DNA of 64,000 nt from Apiotrichum sp. Y4204 (lineage: Eukaryota > Basidiomycota > Tremellomycetes > Trichosporonales > Trichosporonaceae), in NCBI GenBank assembly GCA_025531455.1, contig JAMYHL010000010.1, forward strand, positions 1 through 64,000. Reading direction: 5' to 3'. Positions 21,201 through 33,417 of the stretch are shown piece after piece; the stretch's first letter is position 1; every line of letters begins with the position of its first letter. The notes below the pieces were generated by a model. It saw nothing but the letters and a program-made list of their open reading frames with translations, was not told the origin of the DNA and searched no databases. The translations under genes and the position numbers were made by a program.

Positions 21201-23347
21201 AGGTAGCGGTGGCAGGTCGTTGTTCATCTCTGGAGCCGGCTTTGAGCTGGGTGCGGCAGGCGTTGTTACATTCCGAGGAAGGCCACGGCCACTTCCAGTT
21301 TGGTTGGCAGTCACGTTTTCAGTTGGCGGCGTGGCGCGCTCGAATCCAGCAGGAATTGCGGGGACCTCTGGGGCCTCCTCCTTGGTGGCCTTCTTCTTAC
21401 CAAAGAGGTTTGCGAGGGACAAACGCTTAGAGAGCGACTTTCGGCGGTCCTGCTTGTCCTCATCGGTTTTGGAGCTCTCCTTCTTGCCCTTCTTGAGCGT
21501 AGTGGGAGCAGACGGCAGGGGTGGTGCGGGTGTTTCACGAACTTCACGAGCTTCCTTTGGAAGGTTGGGCAAGCTCTGTCCAAACTGTTGCTTCTGCTGG
21601 GTAGACGCCGAGGCCGCCGAGGACGGGATTGGGCCCGGAGGCATGGGAGGTGCGGGTGGGGGAGCCGCTGCGCGTGCCCGCTCAACATTGCTGACGCGGA
21701 CACCCATGTCCATGTTAACGGCACTGGTGCTGAATGCCGCAAATACGTCGGGCACAAACTCGACAGGCGGGTTTTTCGTTCCCGAACGTGCCGTCAGGGC
21801 GGCGAGAGCGTCGGGAACGTGGTTAATCGGTGCCACGGATGAACCCTGGGCTGGCATTGCGGGCACAGGCGGTGCGTCGGCCGCAGCCACCATTGCCTTG
21901 CGAAGCTCAGGCTTGCTCTGGGAACGACGCATCTTGCCGGCTGGCGGCTTGTCCGACTGCGCCTGCGACTGTGAAGCGCCAAACAAGTCCTTGAGGGAAG
22001 CTTTGCTGAGCAGCGTACGACGGCGGGCCTTCTTCTCCGGCTTCTCCGTCTTCTCCGATCCTGCTGAGGGGGTTTCCGGAGCTGGAGTGGTGGAGGGCTC
22101 TGGAAAACCGGAGGGCTTTGGCGGCAATGGTGGTACAGGGATGACATTGGTGGGCATCGGAGGGGGAGCCTCACTGGGAATGCGACTCTTTCGCTTCGAG
22201 AAGAGGGCGGAGAGCGAGAGTGACCGTCGGCGTTCCTTTTTCGGTGTGGTCGTCGTTGTGGAGTCGCTTGCCTGCTTGGCGTGAGCGGCTGGGATGCCAG
22301 GTACTGGAGGTGCCTTCTCCGGTTTCTCGGGACTGCGAGCAGGAAGAGTCTGGCGGTTAGCAGCCTTGCTCGGCGACGACTTCGCCTTGGCTGGGAGGCT
22401 CTTGCGGAACGCGCTTTTGTCCTGCTGAGACTCGTTTGGCGGTGGGGGCGCGTCACGCGACGCCGAGGGCACGTTCTGGGTCCGTCCATTTGGTGGAGAC
22501 CCGTTCATCAGATCATCGAAGTCGGCATCGAAGCGCTCCTGCTTGATCTGATCGGGACGCTTGGGCATCACAACCTGGCCTGCACCACCGTTGCTGCGCG
22601 AGAAGACAGGGGAGTCGGCGTCAAAGCCCTTGACCACAACGGGAGCAGACTGTCTGTTCTGTTGTGGAGGCGGCGGTGGTGCGGAATCGGGGATGGGCTC
22701 CTCGACGAGTCGGCGCGCGGGCCCAGTCGGAGCAATCAGCTCGCACTCCGCAGACGAACGTGGGTAAAGAGCTATGTCGCCTCCGGGCTCGTCTTGGGGG
22801 TCAGCGCGGTCACGCGATTCAGCTCACCATCTGGGGGTGTGAGGACGACTGACGGGAGCGTCGGGCTCTCGCTCAGGGCGGGGAACATCTGGCCGACTTG
22901 CAGCGGCTCTGGACGGACCGGCCATCCATCTGACATCTGGCGAACGTTGGGGTGGGGCGCCATGGCCGGTGATGGCCTGACAGGGAGGGAAACTTTCCGG
23001 GGAAAGGCGCCCATTACGGTTGGGTTCGCTGACCAACGCTGTGTCCGTGGGCCAGCGTGCGGGCGAGCGTTTACGAGCGCGGCGGCACCAGCGGCAGCTT
23101 CAAACTTGTTGTCGTAGGGCGACTGTCCAGATATGCCAGAGATGCTTGATGCGCGGTTGCGGCTGCCGGAAGTGAGCTCCTTGGTCAACTCCTCGAGCGA
23201 CGGCCACACTTCGCCGGACATGGCACCTGGGTGCGGAGCGTATTGAGGTTGTGGAGTTCCCGGGATCGGGCGCGTGCCGTTTGTTGTGGGAGTCATGGCA
23301 CCGTAGCAGCCGAAGGCTGGGAACGCTGACTGTTGGTCGAGTGCCAA
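18249..23347 (-). CDS. Large intrinsically disordered protein with repeated basic/LF and proline motifs, function unknown
   Basis: Two exons, 22828-23347 and 18249-22771, with a 56-nt intron, give 1680 residues. The start at 23347 (MALDQQSAFPAFG) is the first Met of the open frame. A later Met (MTPTTNG) is possible. I do not recognise a folded domain or transmembrane segment. The protein is dominated by Ser, Pro, Thr, Ala and Gln, with a Gln/Pro-rich stretch near residue 750. A basic motif recurs three times: RRRSLSLSALFSKRK (about residue 354), RRRTLLSKASLKDLFG (about 423) and RRKSLSKRLSLANLFGKKK (about 616). Each is near a proline motif (PPVPGIPA, PPVPAMPA, PEVPAIPA). Two further segments share VPD-x-x-AA (VPDALAAL, VPDVFAAF). 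Such multi-motif proteins are often signalling or cytoskeletal scaffolds regulated by phosphorylation, but that is inference. The open frame is intact, so this is a real gene. Confidence 0.85.
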
Positions 23348-26300
23348 AGGTGGTGGAAAGGGAGAGGGCGACGCGACTTGTCGGCGGCTGAGAAACGGGA
23401 GTGGCGGTCCTCGGTGGTTCAGTCAGTGGTTTGATGGGTGTAGGTGTGGTGGGATGGGAGAATGGGCACGCCAGGGTTGAAAGGTTGCTGGGCCGACACA
23501 ATTGAAGGATAAAAAGTCGACAAAAAGATTATGACACAAGGAACTAAAGCAAACAAGAAAGGTCAGAGGTCGAGGCGATACGCAGAGATGAGAGCTGCGT
23601 GCTGTGGTGGTGGCCTCGACGAGTGCCTGTCGTTGAGAAAGAGAGAGTGATGGCGATCAAGGACGGAGCGATAGAGATGCAGATGGCCGATGGAGATGGA
23701 GGTCGACGTCGAGCTGGGCGGCAGTCGGCAGTGGCTGCAGACTAGCTGGAAGCTAGCACAACGAGAGACCTAGAGACGGGGGCCGGGGGGAGAAAGGGGG
23801 GGGGGGGAGGACGACGCGAAGACGGGAGAGTATACGTACAACAGTCCCGTCTCTCGTCTCTCGGGGGCGTTGGTATCCACAGGTTTTACAGGAAGAGGCG
23901 TCCGGAAGCAGGGTAAAAAGCAGAAAGGGTCGGGTGTTTGGGCCGTTGTGCGGGTCGACAAGGAGTGGGGAGGGGAGAGAAAGGACAACGCAGAGGAAAA
24001 AGAGTGCGCGGCACGAGAGAAAGAGAGGCGCTAGTCAAGGACAAGAACAGGAACTGAACAGGGCACGGACGTCGTGCTTCAGGGGTAAAATAGAGAGGAA
24101 AAAAAATAAAAATGGAGAGAGCAAAAATGTAAAGCCTGAGGACTTGTGCGGTTGGAGGGGGAAATTGTATCGGGGCCACGGATTCACGGTAGAGCAGTGT
24201 TTAGAGTCGTGGCGGCATGAAGGGACCCGAGGGAGGGTCCCAGCGGCAACAGCAGCGGTGGCGTCGGCGATGGAGGACAGGAGGGTGGTGGTGATGACGA
24301 CGGGCTGGCGGTGCGGGGAGTCGTGGAGTTGAGGATCAGAGTAATAATATATTGCACAGGATCACAGGCCCGCAGATCACAGGACCAGAACAGGCGCGCG
24401 GGAATGCAATGTGGCCATGCAACGCAAAATGAACTATGAACTGGTAGAGTTCCGGAACGATCCAGTTACAAAAGCGCAAAAGCTACAAGGGGCACGAGTC
24501 ACCAGTAGTGGATCGCACAACTCTGTCGGTGATTTATGGGCTGATTTGTGCCAATGCTTTGTGGGCGGTGGGGAGAGAGCCTCGAACAACATGTTGTCGT
24601 TCTGTCGTTCTGTCTGACTGTCTGACTGTTGGCAGCAAACAACACAAACAACACGACCGAATCTCCCTGAGAGCACAGTCCAAACTGTTGTGGCGCACTT
24701 GCTGTCGACGCGGCAAAGTGCAGGTGTTTCAGGATCAACGGCGAGGGAGGAGGGCCGAGAGGACGCAGCGTACCAAATGCTCTTCCAGCATGCCGTCGTC
24801 GTACTCCCGTTGTTAAGGTTCATGGCGCTGGCACCTGGTCTCCCGCGACCCGAAAGCCGTGCAGAGTTCGGCAGATGCGCTCGGCATAGGATCATAAGAG
24901 CTATATGGGAGGATGTGTTTGGGTTGTGCGTATATTGGGCGGCACCCGCCCGTCGGCATTGCTGGAAAGCTGGAATGAGGGGGCGGACCCCGCACGCCCA
25001 TGTTTGTATCTGCGGCCAGGCACGCAGGTCCAGCACAACAACCGCCGTCCGCGGCACCGCACCGCTAGCGGCGGGGGGAGATCCTCGGAAGGAGACGCCA
25101 GGCACCCCGCACCCGAATACCAACCCCATCTCAGGTCGCTCCATCCCATACAATGATTTGTAATGTGTGTACAGCCTCCGGGTGACATGCTCCCTTGCTC
25201 GTGCTCTTGACTGCTCTCGGAGACTTATTCTGTGTGTTGAACACTCCAGATGTTAGTGTCGGTCCTGGTGACATCTTTAACGACCAACTTCGGAGTGTGT
25301 TGTGCCAATGGCCGAACCCCAGTCGGGAAGCCTGGTAGCTGCAGCTAGCGTCACGCCAACCAGGGCGATCGGTACTATGCAGGATCAACGCATCGGCGAC
25401 GATCTGTCGATCAATTCAGCACTGCGCACTGACCCCTTCCTGGAGGACGGTCTGGGTTGGAATCACCAAGAGTACAAGAGTTTCGCTTCAGTGGAGTACT
25501 CCAGCAACTCCACACAACTTACACCCCCACCTGCCCACTACACCGACAGGCCCCGGGGTCAGCAAGCCATGTCCTTGCGTCCTCGAAGGTTTCCCGTGCA
25601 GAGCAAACACAAACATACCGTTCCGGAGCGAGGGCAGCGTTTCATGCTTATGATCCCTGCGGTGTCTTGTTGGTTGGACACTTTGCGGGCGTGACAACGG
25701 CTGTGACCAGTGGAGTGTGGAGCGCTGTAGTCCCTCCTCCCTGCATGCTCTCTGCTGGCCTGCTGGACAGCTGAACAGGACAGCCGGGACAGCCTCGCCC
25801 GCCCCATTTCGACCCGCCTGGCCCCCGTTCCTTGTCCTCTGTAGATCAGTAAACTGGCCAGCACCCCACAGACCAGCTGGAACGGCGGACAAAACGCAAC
25901 GGTGACCGCTTACGGCACCGCCCGAACAGGCAGGCTGAACAGGCTGTGGTGGGAGCCGAGCGGCGATGTTCGGGTCGCCGCGCTTCGGGGCCACTCCACG
26001 CTCGGACAGATAGCGATAAGCTCGTGTGGCGGGTAGATCTCTTGATCTCAGAAGTGCTCAGGAATGCGCGTGCTCATTGTCTGAAAGTCGACGGCGGAGA
26101 GTCGACAGTGAGGCAGAGGTGGGGGGGGGGGGGGGAAGCTGCCCCCGCCCCATGATCCTCGTAGTCTCCAGATCTCAGTCCGAGGAACAGGCACTCGCCA
26201 GCCACAGAGTAACACACCACGGGCCGAGTGTGGAGCGGTTGTCCAGTGCTGCGGCCTCATGTTCATCATGTCAGGTCATGTCATGTCGGACTTCATTTCT

Positions 26301-28223
26301 TAGTCTGCGTAATGCCAAAGAGTTTGGTAATGCGTGAGAGCTTGGTACGCCCATGCCTCCGAGGACCTGATCGGAGTATGAAGCGTACGCCAGCGACGTC
26401 GGCGAAATGGACTTAGGGTTTGGTTCTCACAACGGTCGACGCGTGATGCCGGCTGCGGACATTGTAAACATTGCAGCTGCTCATTACATTCCGCCACCGT
26501 CTGGTATAGCTCCAGCTCCCTCGTAAATATCCTCTGATGCTGACCCGCGCAATCTCGCAAGCACGGCCCCCACACGCGGTCCCGCGGCCCGGGACGCCAC
26601 GGCGTCATCGCGGCGCGGCGCCACCCGTCCATCCGGACGACGCGGCGTGGTCGTGAGACCTGGCATCCGTCGTCCCATCGTGTCCGGTGTTTGAGAATCT
26701 ACGTGTCGACATGCTACGTACTCGACAATACTGGATATGGGAGGCCCGAATTGGCAGTGGCTAAATGGGGTTTCTGGGCCGTGGGACCCGTGGAATGCAG
26801 CGCGTATGAACAGGATCCGAGGATTGCCCGATTACAGGCTTACGGCGCGTGGTGCGCGGTGTCAGTGAACTGCAGATCGGCAGCGACAGCCAACCAGCTC
26901 GTGACTGTGACCGTGACCGTGATCGTGCTCGCGATCGCAATCGCGCCCCCTGAGCCCATGGTCAACAGATCGGCAACGCTACCTGGCGTTGGGGTTTCGG
27001 TGCGCCCGGGGCCTCGAGGATGAGCTTTTCTCGACGATCTAGGATATGACTTGATGTCTGGGGCCTCCAGCTCCCGGACTCCCGGCTCTCAAGACGCGTT
27101 CCGAGTCCTCGACGGTGGACCGAGGATGACACTCAACACTCGTAGCGGACACACTCCGATCTCCGCCCCACGGGAAACGCGCTCCAGACGCGCCAGAATG
27201 AAATGAGATGATAAATTGAACGACGCGTGCCGGGCAAGATTACGCAATCTCAATCTCGCGATCTCGCGTCTAGTGTTATTCTGCGCGTTTCAATGATCAA
27301 TGAAAGGGCGCTAGCTAGCTTTCAATGTGTACGTCAGCCGTGTTCAATGTCCAACGGTTTGTCCTGGGCTGCGGTTCTATGCACCGAGAGGGCAGCAGAG
27401 GACGAGGTCTGGTCAGTGGCAAGTTGGAGGCTCAGTTCCCTTGCTACTTGATTGGCAGCCCGTGGCGTGGGCCACTCCAACTCATTCTCCTTGCGGCGCG
27501 TCGTACGCCGCGCTGTTGCCCCGCGCGGTGGCCAGGAATGCTTGCGTCTCTGAACCAGTCGAGTATTGCGACTTGGATTCAGACAAGCGAGGCAGTTCTT
27601 GACCTCGATAAGAATTAGGTGAGATACTGCTGAACTTCGTGGGATTCGTTCGCGTGCAAGAAGCAAGATTGCGTGGCGACATCAGTTTCCTCCATAGCTC
27701 GCCCGCCTACTGCCCACTCCTGTACTTGCTCTCCATTGCAGCGTCTCTTCCATCCCGTGCAACAGCAGTGCTTCAGACAGTTTTACATAATTGGGGCACG
27801 TGGGGCACAAGGTGCATTTGCCCGCTTTCAGCCTAACAGTTTGCACACACAGACGAGACTAAGGGGAAAACGTTCAAACATGCACATGCCATGCGCCATG
27901 CAATGCAAGGAAGAACACATGAAGAGCCGCAGAGGCGGTGGACAGACATGGGGCCATTAATGGTGACGATGATGAGGAAAAGGGCAATTGAGTGACGGAT
28001 GGATGGGAGGGGCGGGGAGGGGATGGACGGACATGATGCTGGTGTGATCGATCAATGGTGGTGAAAATGCTAGCAGAGCATGCGCGATGGACGGGAGAAT
28101 GGATGCCGGATATCGGATCGAGTGGTCGAGGCGCTGCAACACGAGACTAGCGGAATGTGGGAGCTCTCACGATGGCTCTACTCTTTTAACTTCTTCTCTG
28201 ATATGTCTTCTCAACTCTGGCGT
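23348..28223. other. Large intergenic region upstream of the disordered protein
   Basis: This 4.9 kb runs from the start of the disordered-protein gene to the stop of the cyclin gene, both on the minus strand. About 23360-24200 is purine-rich on + (pyrimidine-rich on the coding strand) and probably a long 5' leader. It contains a G-tract cluster at 23778-23810 (runs of 5, 6 and 12 G). A 15-G run lies at 26121-26135, followed closely by C-runs. The open frames at 24434-25153, 25302-25694 and 25488-25994 have no recognisable product or intron pattern. No gene is called. Confidence 0.5.
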
Positions 28224-30102
28224 TTACTCGGGTGACGGAGGCGGGGGAGGGGCGCCCTCCTGCGGGGGGAACTCGGCGGCGAGCTCGCGGCCCTGGAACG
28301 GCGAGTCGCCGTCATACGAGTCGGGCCAACGCTGGATAGCCCAATCGCGAACAAAGACCGACGCCTTGAGGTGCTTTTTGCTTGCGTACTTCTTGAAGAA
28401 GGCTGACGTGTGGTCGAGGTCCTTGTTGAGGACAAAGTCGAGCATGATCTGAGCGCACGGCAGAACCTCCTCCTGCGAGTACTCAGAGTAGTGAACCATG
28501 TTGGCATGCCATGGTCCGCGGTCGAGGCAAAGGCGAGCGAGCCACATGGCGGCAGCGGCCAGCATGGACGGGGGGTAGGGAAGAAGACGGTGCTCGATGC
28601 AGCTGATCTCGATGAAGAACTTGGCCACGGTGCGGGCGTGAACATCGTAGCCGTCGGCCTTGGAGACCCGGCGGAGGAAGTGGAGGGGGTTCGGGTAGGA
28701 CAGGTCAAAGTCCAGAGTCTGGAGGAGGTAGCGCTCGGCACGGAGAATCTCCGAGACCTGGTAGCCACCATCGGTCATGTGGAGCATGTGGGAGACCGAG
28801 GGGCAGACAATCTCCTCGTACTTGGCGGCCACAAAGAGCGCGGTCAGGCCGACGAGCTGGAACTTGACGAGCGACACCATGCGCACCGACAGGAAACGAT
28901 CTATAAGGTTTGTGGCGATGAAGATAGTCTCCGGAAGGAGGCGGAACTTGGCGTGAACTTCGACAATCCAGTCGTTGAGAATGGCACGCATCTTCCACTG
29001 AAGCTCCTCCTGACCCTCCATGTAGTTGGGGTCGGGCATAGTGCGCCTCTACATGGGTTAGTAAAGCACAATAGGTGGTTTCAGTTCTGGTTGACTCACC
29101 TCCGCCTCAAGCATGTACTTGAACGCGTCAACAACGTATTCGCTGACCATCGAGGGGTCACCCTCATCCTCGGCATCGAGGTCGGTCCAACCAAAGTCCT
29201 TTGGAACAAGCTTCGAGACGGTAAGATTCTCAGGGGTCTTGGGGATGGACACCTCCTTTGCGTCACGGTCGTAGCGATCAGAGAACACGTCGTCGACTTC
29301 AGGCGATGGGCGACGGCGCTTCGGCTGAGGGCCGACATCGGTGAGCGACGCGGTTTCCTTGAGAAGGCGAGAAGGACGAGTGGTGGTAGAAGTAGAGGCG
29401 CCAGATGCGGTGGAGACGGCGGAGTTGCCACGGGAAACGCCAGGGCGACGAGTGGTGGTAGTGGTAGCTGCCTTGCGCTTGGTTGCGACGGCCTTTTCTT
29501 CGGTTGCGGACGCGCGAGTGTTGCGGCGGAGTGCCTGCTGCTGAGTGGTGGAAGTGGACGCGAGAGGTCGACGCTCGCCAACCTTCTTGCCATCCTTGTC
29601 GTCCTTGGGACCCTGGGACGCGAGGGGCAGTTCACCGAGAGCGGGACGACGCCTGGTGGTGGGTTTGGTGGCAGCAGGCTTGTTCTCGTTGCTGGCGGAA
29701 GGGTTTGGTGCCGAGCCACGCTTCATAACGGGAATGGCAGTCGAGTTGGCATTGGCCGAGGCACCAGTGCGCGAACGCGTGGCGATAGTTGACGCCGCAG
29801 GTGGGGCATTCTCGTCGATACGCCGACCGGCTCGACGGGTCTGGGGGTTAATATGGGATGGATGTGTGTGGGTGCGGGTGTATGTAGAGGTGAATAGCGT
29901 GTTCGGAATAGATGCAAACACGCGGTATGGATGCTAACACGGCTGAGTGAATGCAATCCGCGAAGATGCTCCCCGACGATGGACGCGTTCATCAAGATCT
30001 TGTTCCCCGGCGTACGCGTATCGCGGAGAGGGCGGGATAATATGAAATGAAGGAGAACGCGTTGCGCGTGGGGCAAGAACTCACGGGGATACCGCTAGCC
30101 AT
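28224..30102 (-). CDS. B-type mitotic cyclin
   Basis: Three exons, 30085-30102 (18 nt), 29100-29840 and 28224-29048, give 527 residues. Exon 1 encodes MASGIP and joins TRRAGRRIDENAP. The N-terminal half is basic and disordered and includes RRRPALGELPLA, a destruction box (RxxL) that should target the protein to the APC/C. The C-terminal half carries two cyclin folds. The first opens with ILNDWIVEVHAKFRLLPET (the MRAILVDWLVEVH-like cyclin B signature) and continues through DRFLSVRMVSLVKFQLVG and AAKYEEIVCPSV. The second has the HFLRRVSKADGYD-type opening. This is the CLB/Cdc13 type, partner of Cdc28/Cdk1 at mitotic entry. Reading frames, splice sites and motifs all agree. Whether the fungus has a second B cyclin cannot be told here. 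The tail ends in a run of prolines. Confidence 0.95.
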
Positions 30103-33100
30103 ACTGCTGCGAACAACTAGCGCGAAGGTCCTTGAGTGGACCACACGTCGGCGTGGGTGATGAGGTGAGGTGGGGAAGGAGGAGATGAGATGATATGGGA
30201 GAGAAGAACAATGTTTGGTGAGTACTGGGAGTACTCAAAGATGGGTTGGAGAGAGGACGGGCGGTGGTACAATTGCAATGAAGGAAGACGCGCGCGGTAG
30301 GCGGCCGAGGGCGACGATTGGCGGGAGACGAGTAGGAGACAGAATACTACAGCACCAGTTGGGTGCTGGGTGCTCGAGCTTGCTCAGGAGATGAGGTCGG
30401 GAATAAAGGAGCAGAGTCAAGGAGTCGAGGACGAGTTTGGAGATGAGGTTAGGTTGTCCCCTGAGGCGTTGGGGCGCTGAACTGTCGCACCTGCGGGGGA
30501 GTGCGTTTTGAGGCGGCTGTCGGCGAGGTGGAGCGGGGACTGTACAAATCTACAGCGAGCAATGACGCTCAAGTCGCAGCGGCTCTGCAAAGTCGACAAG
30601 CGGAGAGGGATGAGGAGGAGGGTATAGTGAAGGATGTGAGGAGGTGTGAGGATGAGAGAAAGATGTTGTGGTTGGATAGTGTCGGTTGTTGGTTGGATGG
30701 ATAGAGGAAGATGCTGTATAGGTGTTTGGCGACTTTCGAGATGACCAGCATTGAGCGTGGTATGACGAGAAGACGCGCGCGCGCGACTGGCTAGGCAGAG
30801 GGCCAGAGGGAAGGCACAGAGGGAAGGCAGTTTAGGCAGGGTGCGAGAGAGTGGTTGTTGGGTGTGGGTGGCTGGTCGTTGATGGGTGGATGCGAGAGAA
30901 GGGATGGTGTATGGTAGTGTGTGTGTGTGTGTCTGTGGCCAGGAACCAAATCTGGCATCCAAGTTTGCCTTCCCTCAGGGTCTGGCCATTGCAGGCATCG
31001 GACTGCCAGCACCCAGCGATTACAGCGTACAGCGTACCCCCAACAGCCAGGGCACTACGGAGAAGGCTGGCAGCGATAGCGGTTTGGGCGCATATGCTCT
31101 GGTGGTAGGAGCCCATACACCCACACACAATCTCCAGGAAAATCAGGAGATCTTGCAGGAAAGCTGTTCCGAGATGTCCCATCCTACAGAATTTCAGCCA
31201 TAATCACCGCCTCCTCAGCCATCAACAATCGTCATCTTATCAGGGCTAACCACGTGTCGGAATTATATCTATTCCCGAGCTCACTACAAAAGTCACGTGA
31301 GACAGCCAAACATTCTTGACAGTTTTCCACGTTGTGTGGCAGTTTTTAGTCTTTCTCGATCAGTTTTCGCGTTTGTGTTTTTTCTTGTCTTCCTTCACCA
31401 GAAATTTCCGGTCTTGGCCAAGACGGAGGGAAAAGAAGTCGCGTTGTTTGCATCGCGGCGTCATTGATTTTTAGATTTGGCACCAGCCGCGATCCAGGGT
31501 CTCGCCCGAAGAGAGATGGCCGCGAGCTGCCAGCCCACATACAGCATGCAACATGCATATAAGCATCTGCATCTGCCTACTCGTGCATAATGGAGTGCAG
31601 CGTATACATGGTATGCGACAGCGCCGCAACAACGATGCAAAGGAATGAGTGAAGGTGAGAATTGTGGGACGGATCTCCGTCAAGGCCCACCCTTCTTCGG
31701 CGAACCGAGACTTAATGTGACCCGCCCGTGGGACGGACCTACGCGCCGCGCGCGTAATGTTCTGGGTGCGCCCTAGTGTGCATCGGATGGGCCCGATATT
31801 ACAGCAGCTGCGACGCGTCGTGCGCCCGAGATGGTCAGATGGACACAGATCAGTACACGGTTTCATTCGCCCTCGGGGACGCGGCCAACCCGGCGGATCA
31901 CAGTTCACAGATCACGCACAGCGGAGATGTAGGGTCAAACCAGGCTCAGGCAGCAGGGACTCCCCTGGTGCTCCTGCTGGCCTGCTGCGATCCTATGATC
32001 CTATGGCCTACAGTATGCGTGTGATCCTGCCCAGTGCGCTAGGAGTATTCCGCAATTCTGTAATCCTCATCTCAAATGCTGTACGAGACAGGTACGCATC
32101 CAGCTGCGCGATCTCTATGCCATCGACTCCCGGGCCCCGCCTGCCCCATTCGGAGTAGGCCGAGCCTCCGGCTCCGAGCAGCAAAGGTGCTATGTGCTTA
32201 CTTGGGGAACGGTGCTCCACTGTGGCGTGGGAGATGCGGAGTGTGCACAGGTCGGCACGGCCCGCCTTGACCTCTTGGCTGGAATTTGTGGTGGGCTTCA
32301 GCGTGGTGTCATCGCGACGCGACCCGTCACGAACATGACCCGTATATGAGCGCGCGTTAATGAGCACGCGTGACCGTCCCCACTCCTGATCTCCTGATGC
32401 TCCAAGACACGAGTCCGCCAATTGACGGGGTCACATCTGGCCAGGTTTCCAGGATGGACGGCAGCGGTCAGGATCAAGGGGGCCTTGATGACGGGTGTCC
32501 ACCTTTCTACCAGGTGAGACACCTGGTCACCTGCCAACTATAGCTCCGTACGCAGTGCACAAGGCCGCGACCGCAGAGCGGAGCGGAGGCAATGTGACGC
32601 CGCAGGTGGGCGGTATGAGCGGAGGTGCACCGGCGTCCCTCAGATTTCGAGATTTGCAGTTTGTGGTCCCTCTCAGGTATGCCAGGACGAGTTTTCTGCG
32701 ATCCCTAGATGCAGATGCCCCTCTGTGGCTAGCGGTCTGAGCTTCTGCCCCCTTGACCGCTACAGGTCCGATGCTCTAGGTTCTAAGCTATAAAGCCACT
32801 GGAATGCGCAGCTGCAGCGCCGTTGCGTACATGTATTCAGTCGGCAACTCTGCTCTACCCTGTGCGATTTCGCGATTTTGGCATATCGTCACGCGTGAGA
32901 TTTGTATAAAGGCCGTACTCAACCGGCGGGTGTCGCCGTCCGGGCGCGCGTCTTCGTACAGCAGAAATTCTGGAGCTTGTGGTCCTCATGCATTGGTGAG
33001 GTCAATGTCTTGACCGCAGATATGCAGTTTGACGCGACGTGGCAAGAGGCCTCATTTCCACCAGCTGACGCGTCACGATAAACGAACACCCGCCCGACAT

Positions 33101-33322
33101 GAATCGCGTACTTCCCCCCTCGACTTCCGTGATCTCTCTCAGTGTCACCGTCACAGGGTTATCCTCACCTCTGTACTCTGTGGATCTACTGTGATCTCCG
33201 GTCCCGTGTGCTCAGCTCACGCCGACGCGTTCGTCGAACCAGTCACACGAGCACTAATTGCAAGCGTGCAAGCGTGGCTGATCGCGATTGACCGATTGCG
33301 GTGGATGTCATGAGGATCGGAG

Positions 33323-33343
33323 ATTAGGTGATCTCCACCTAAT
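33323..33343. repeat. Perfect 8-bp inverted repeat with 5-nt loop
   Basis: ATTAGGTG, loop ATCTC, CACCTAAT. It could form a small hairpin or be a dimeric binding site. There is no neighbouring coding feature. Confidence 0.6.
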
Positions 33344-33381
33344 GAGAGTCTCACATGAGATCTGCGTGGCTGTGGAACGCG

Positions 33382-33417
33382 CCCGACAGGCCCGACATGC
33401 CCGACATGCCCGACAAA
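33382..33417. repeat. Short tandem repeat, 9-bp unit, four copies
   Basis: The unit CCCGACATG occurs as CCCGACAGG, CCCGACATG, CCCGACATG and CCCGACAAA in perfect phase. It lies in non-coding DNA and its function is unknown. Confidence 0.8.

Noticed and set aside
21220..23117. Open frames of 354 and 278 residues on + across the disordered-protein gene
   Set aside because: Their composition mirrors the Pro/Ser-rich coding strand, they contain no motifs and they overlap a 4.5-kb open exon on the other strand.
24434..25994. Possible genes in 24434-25153 (-), 25302-25694 (+) and 25488-25994 (-)
   Set aside because: The frames overlap each other on both strands, lack introns or domains, and the proteins look random in composition.
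28410..29792. 460-residue open frame on + opposite the cyclin gene
   Set aside because: It is antisense to well-conserved cyclin B exons and arises from GC-rich codon bias. It has no family motifs.
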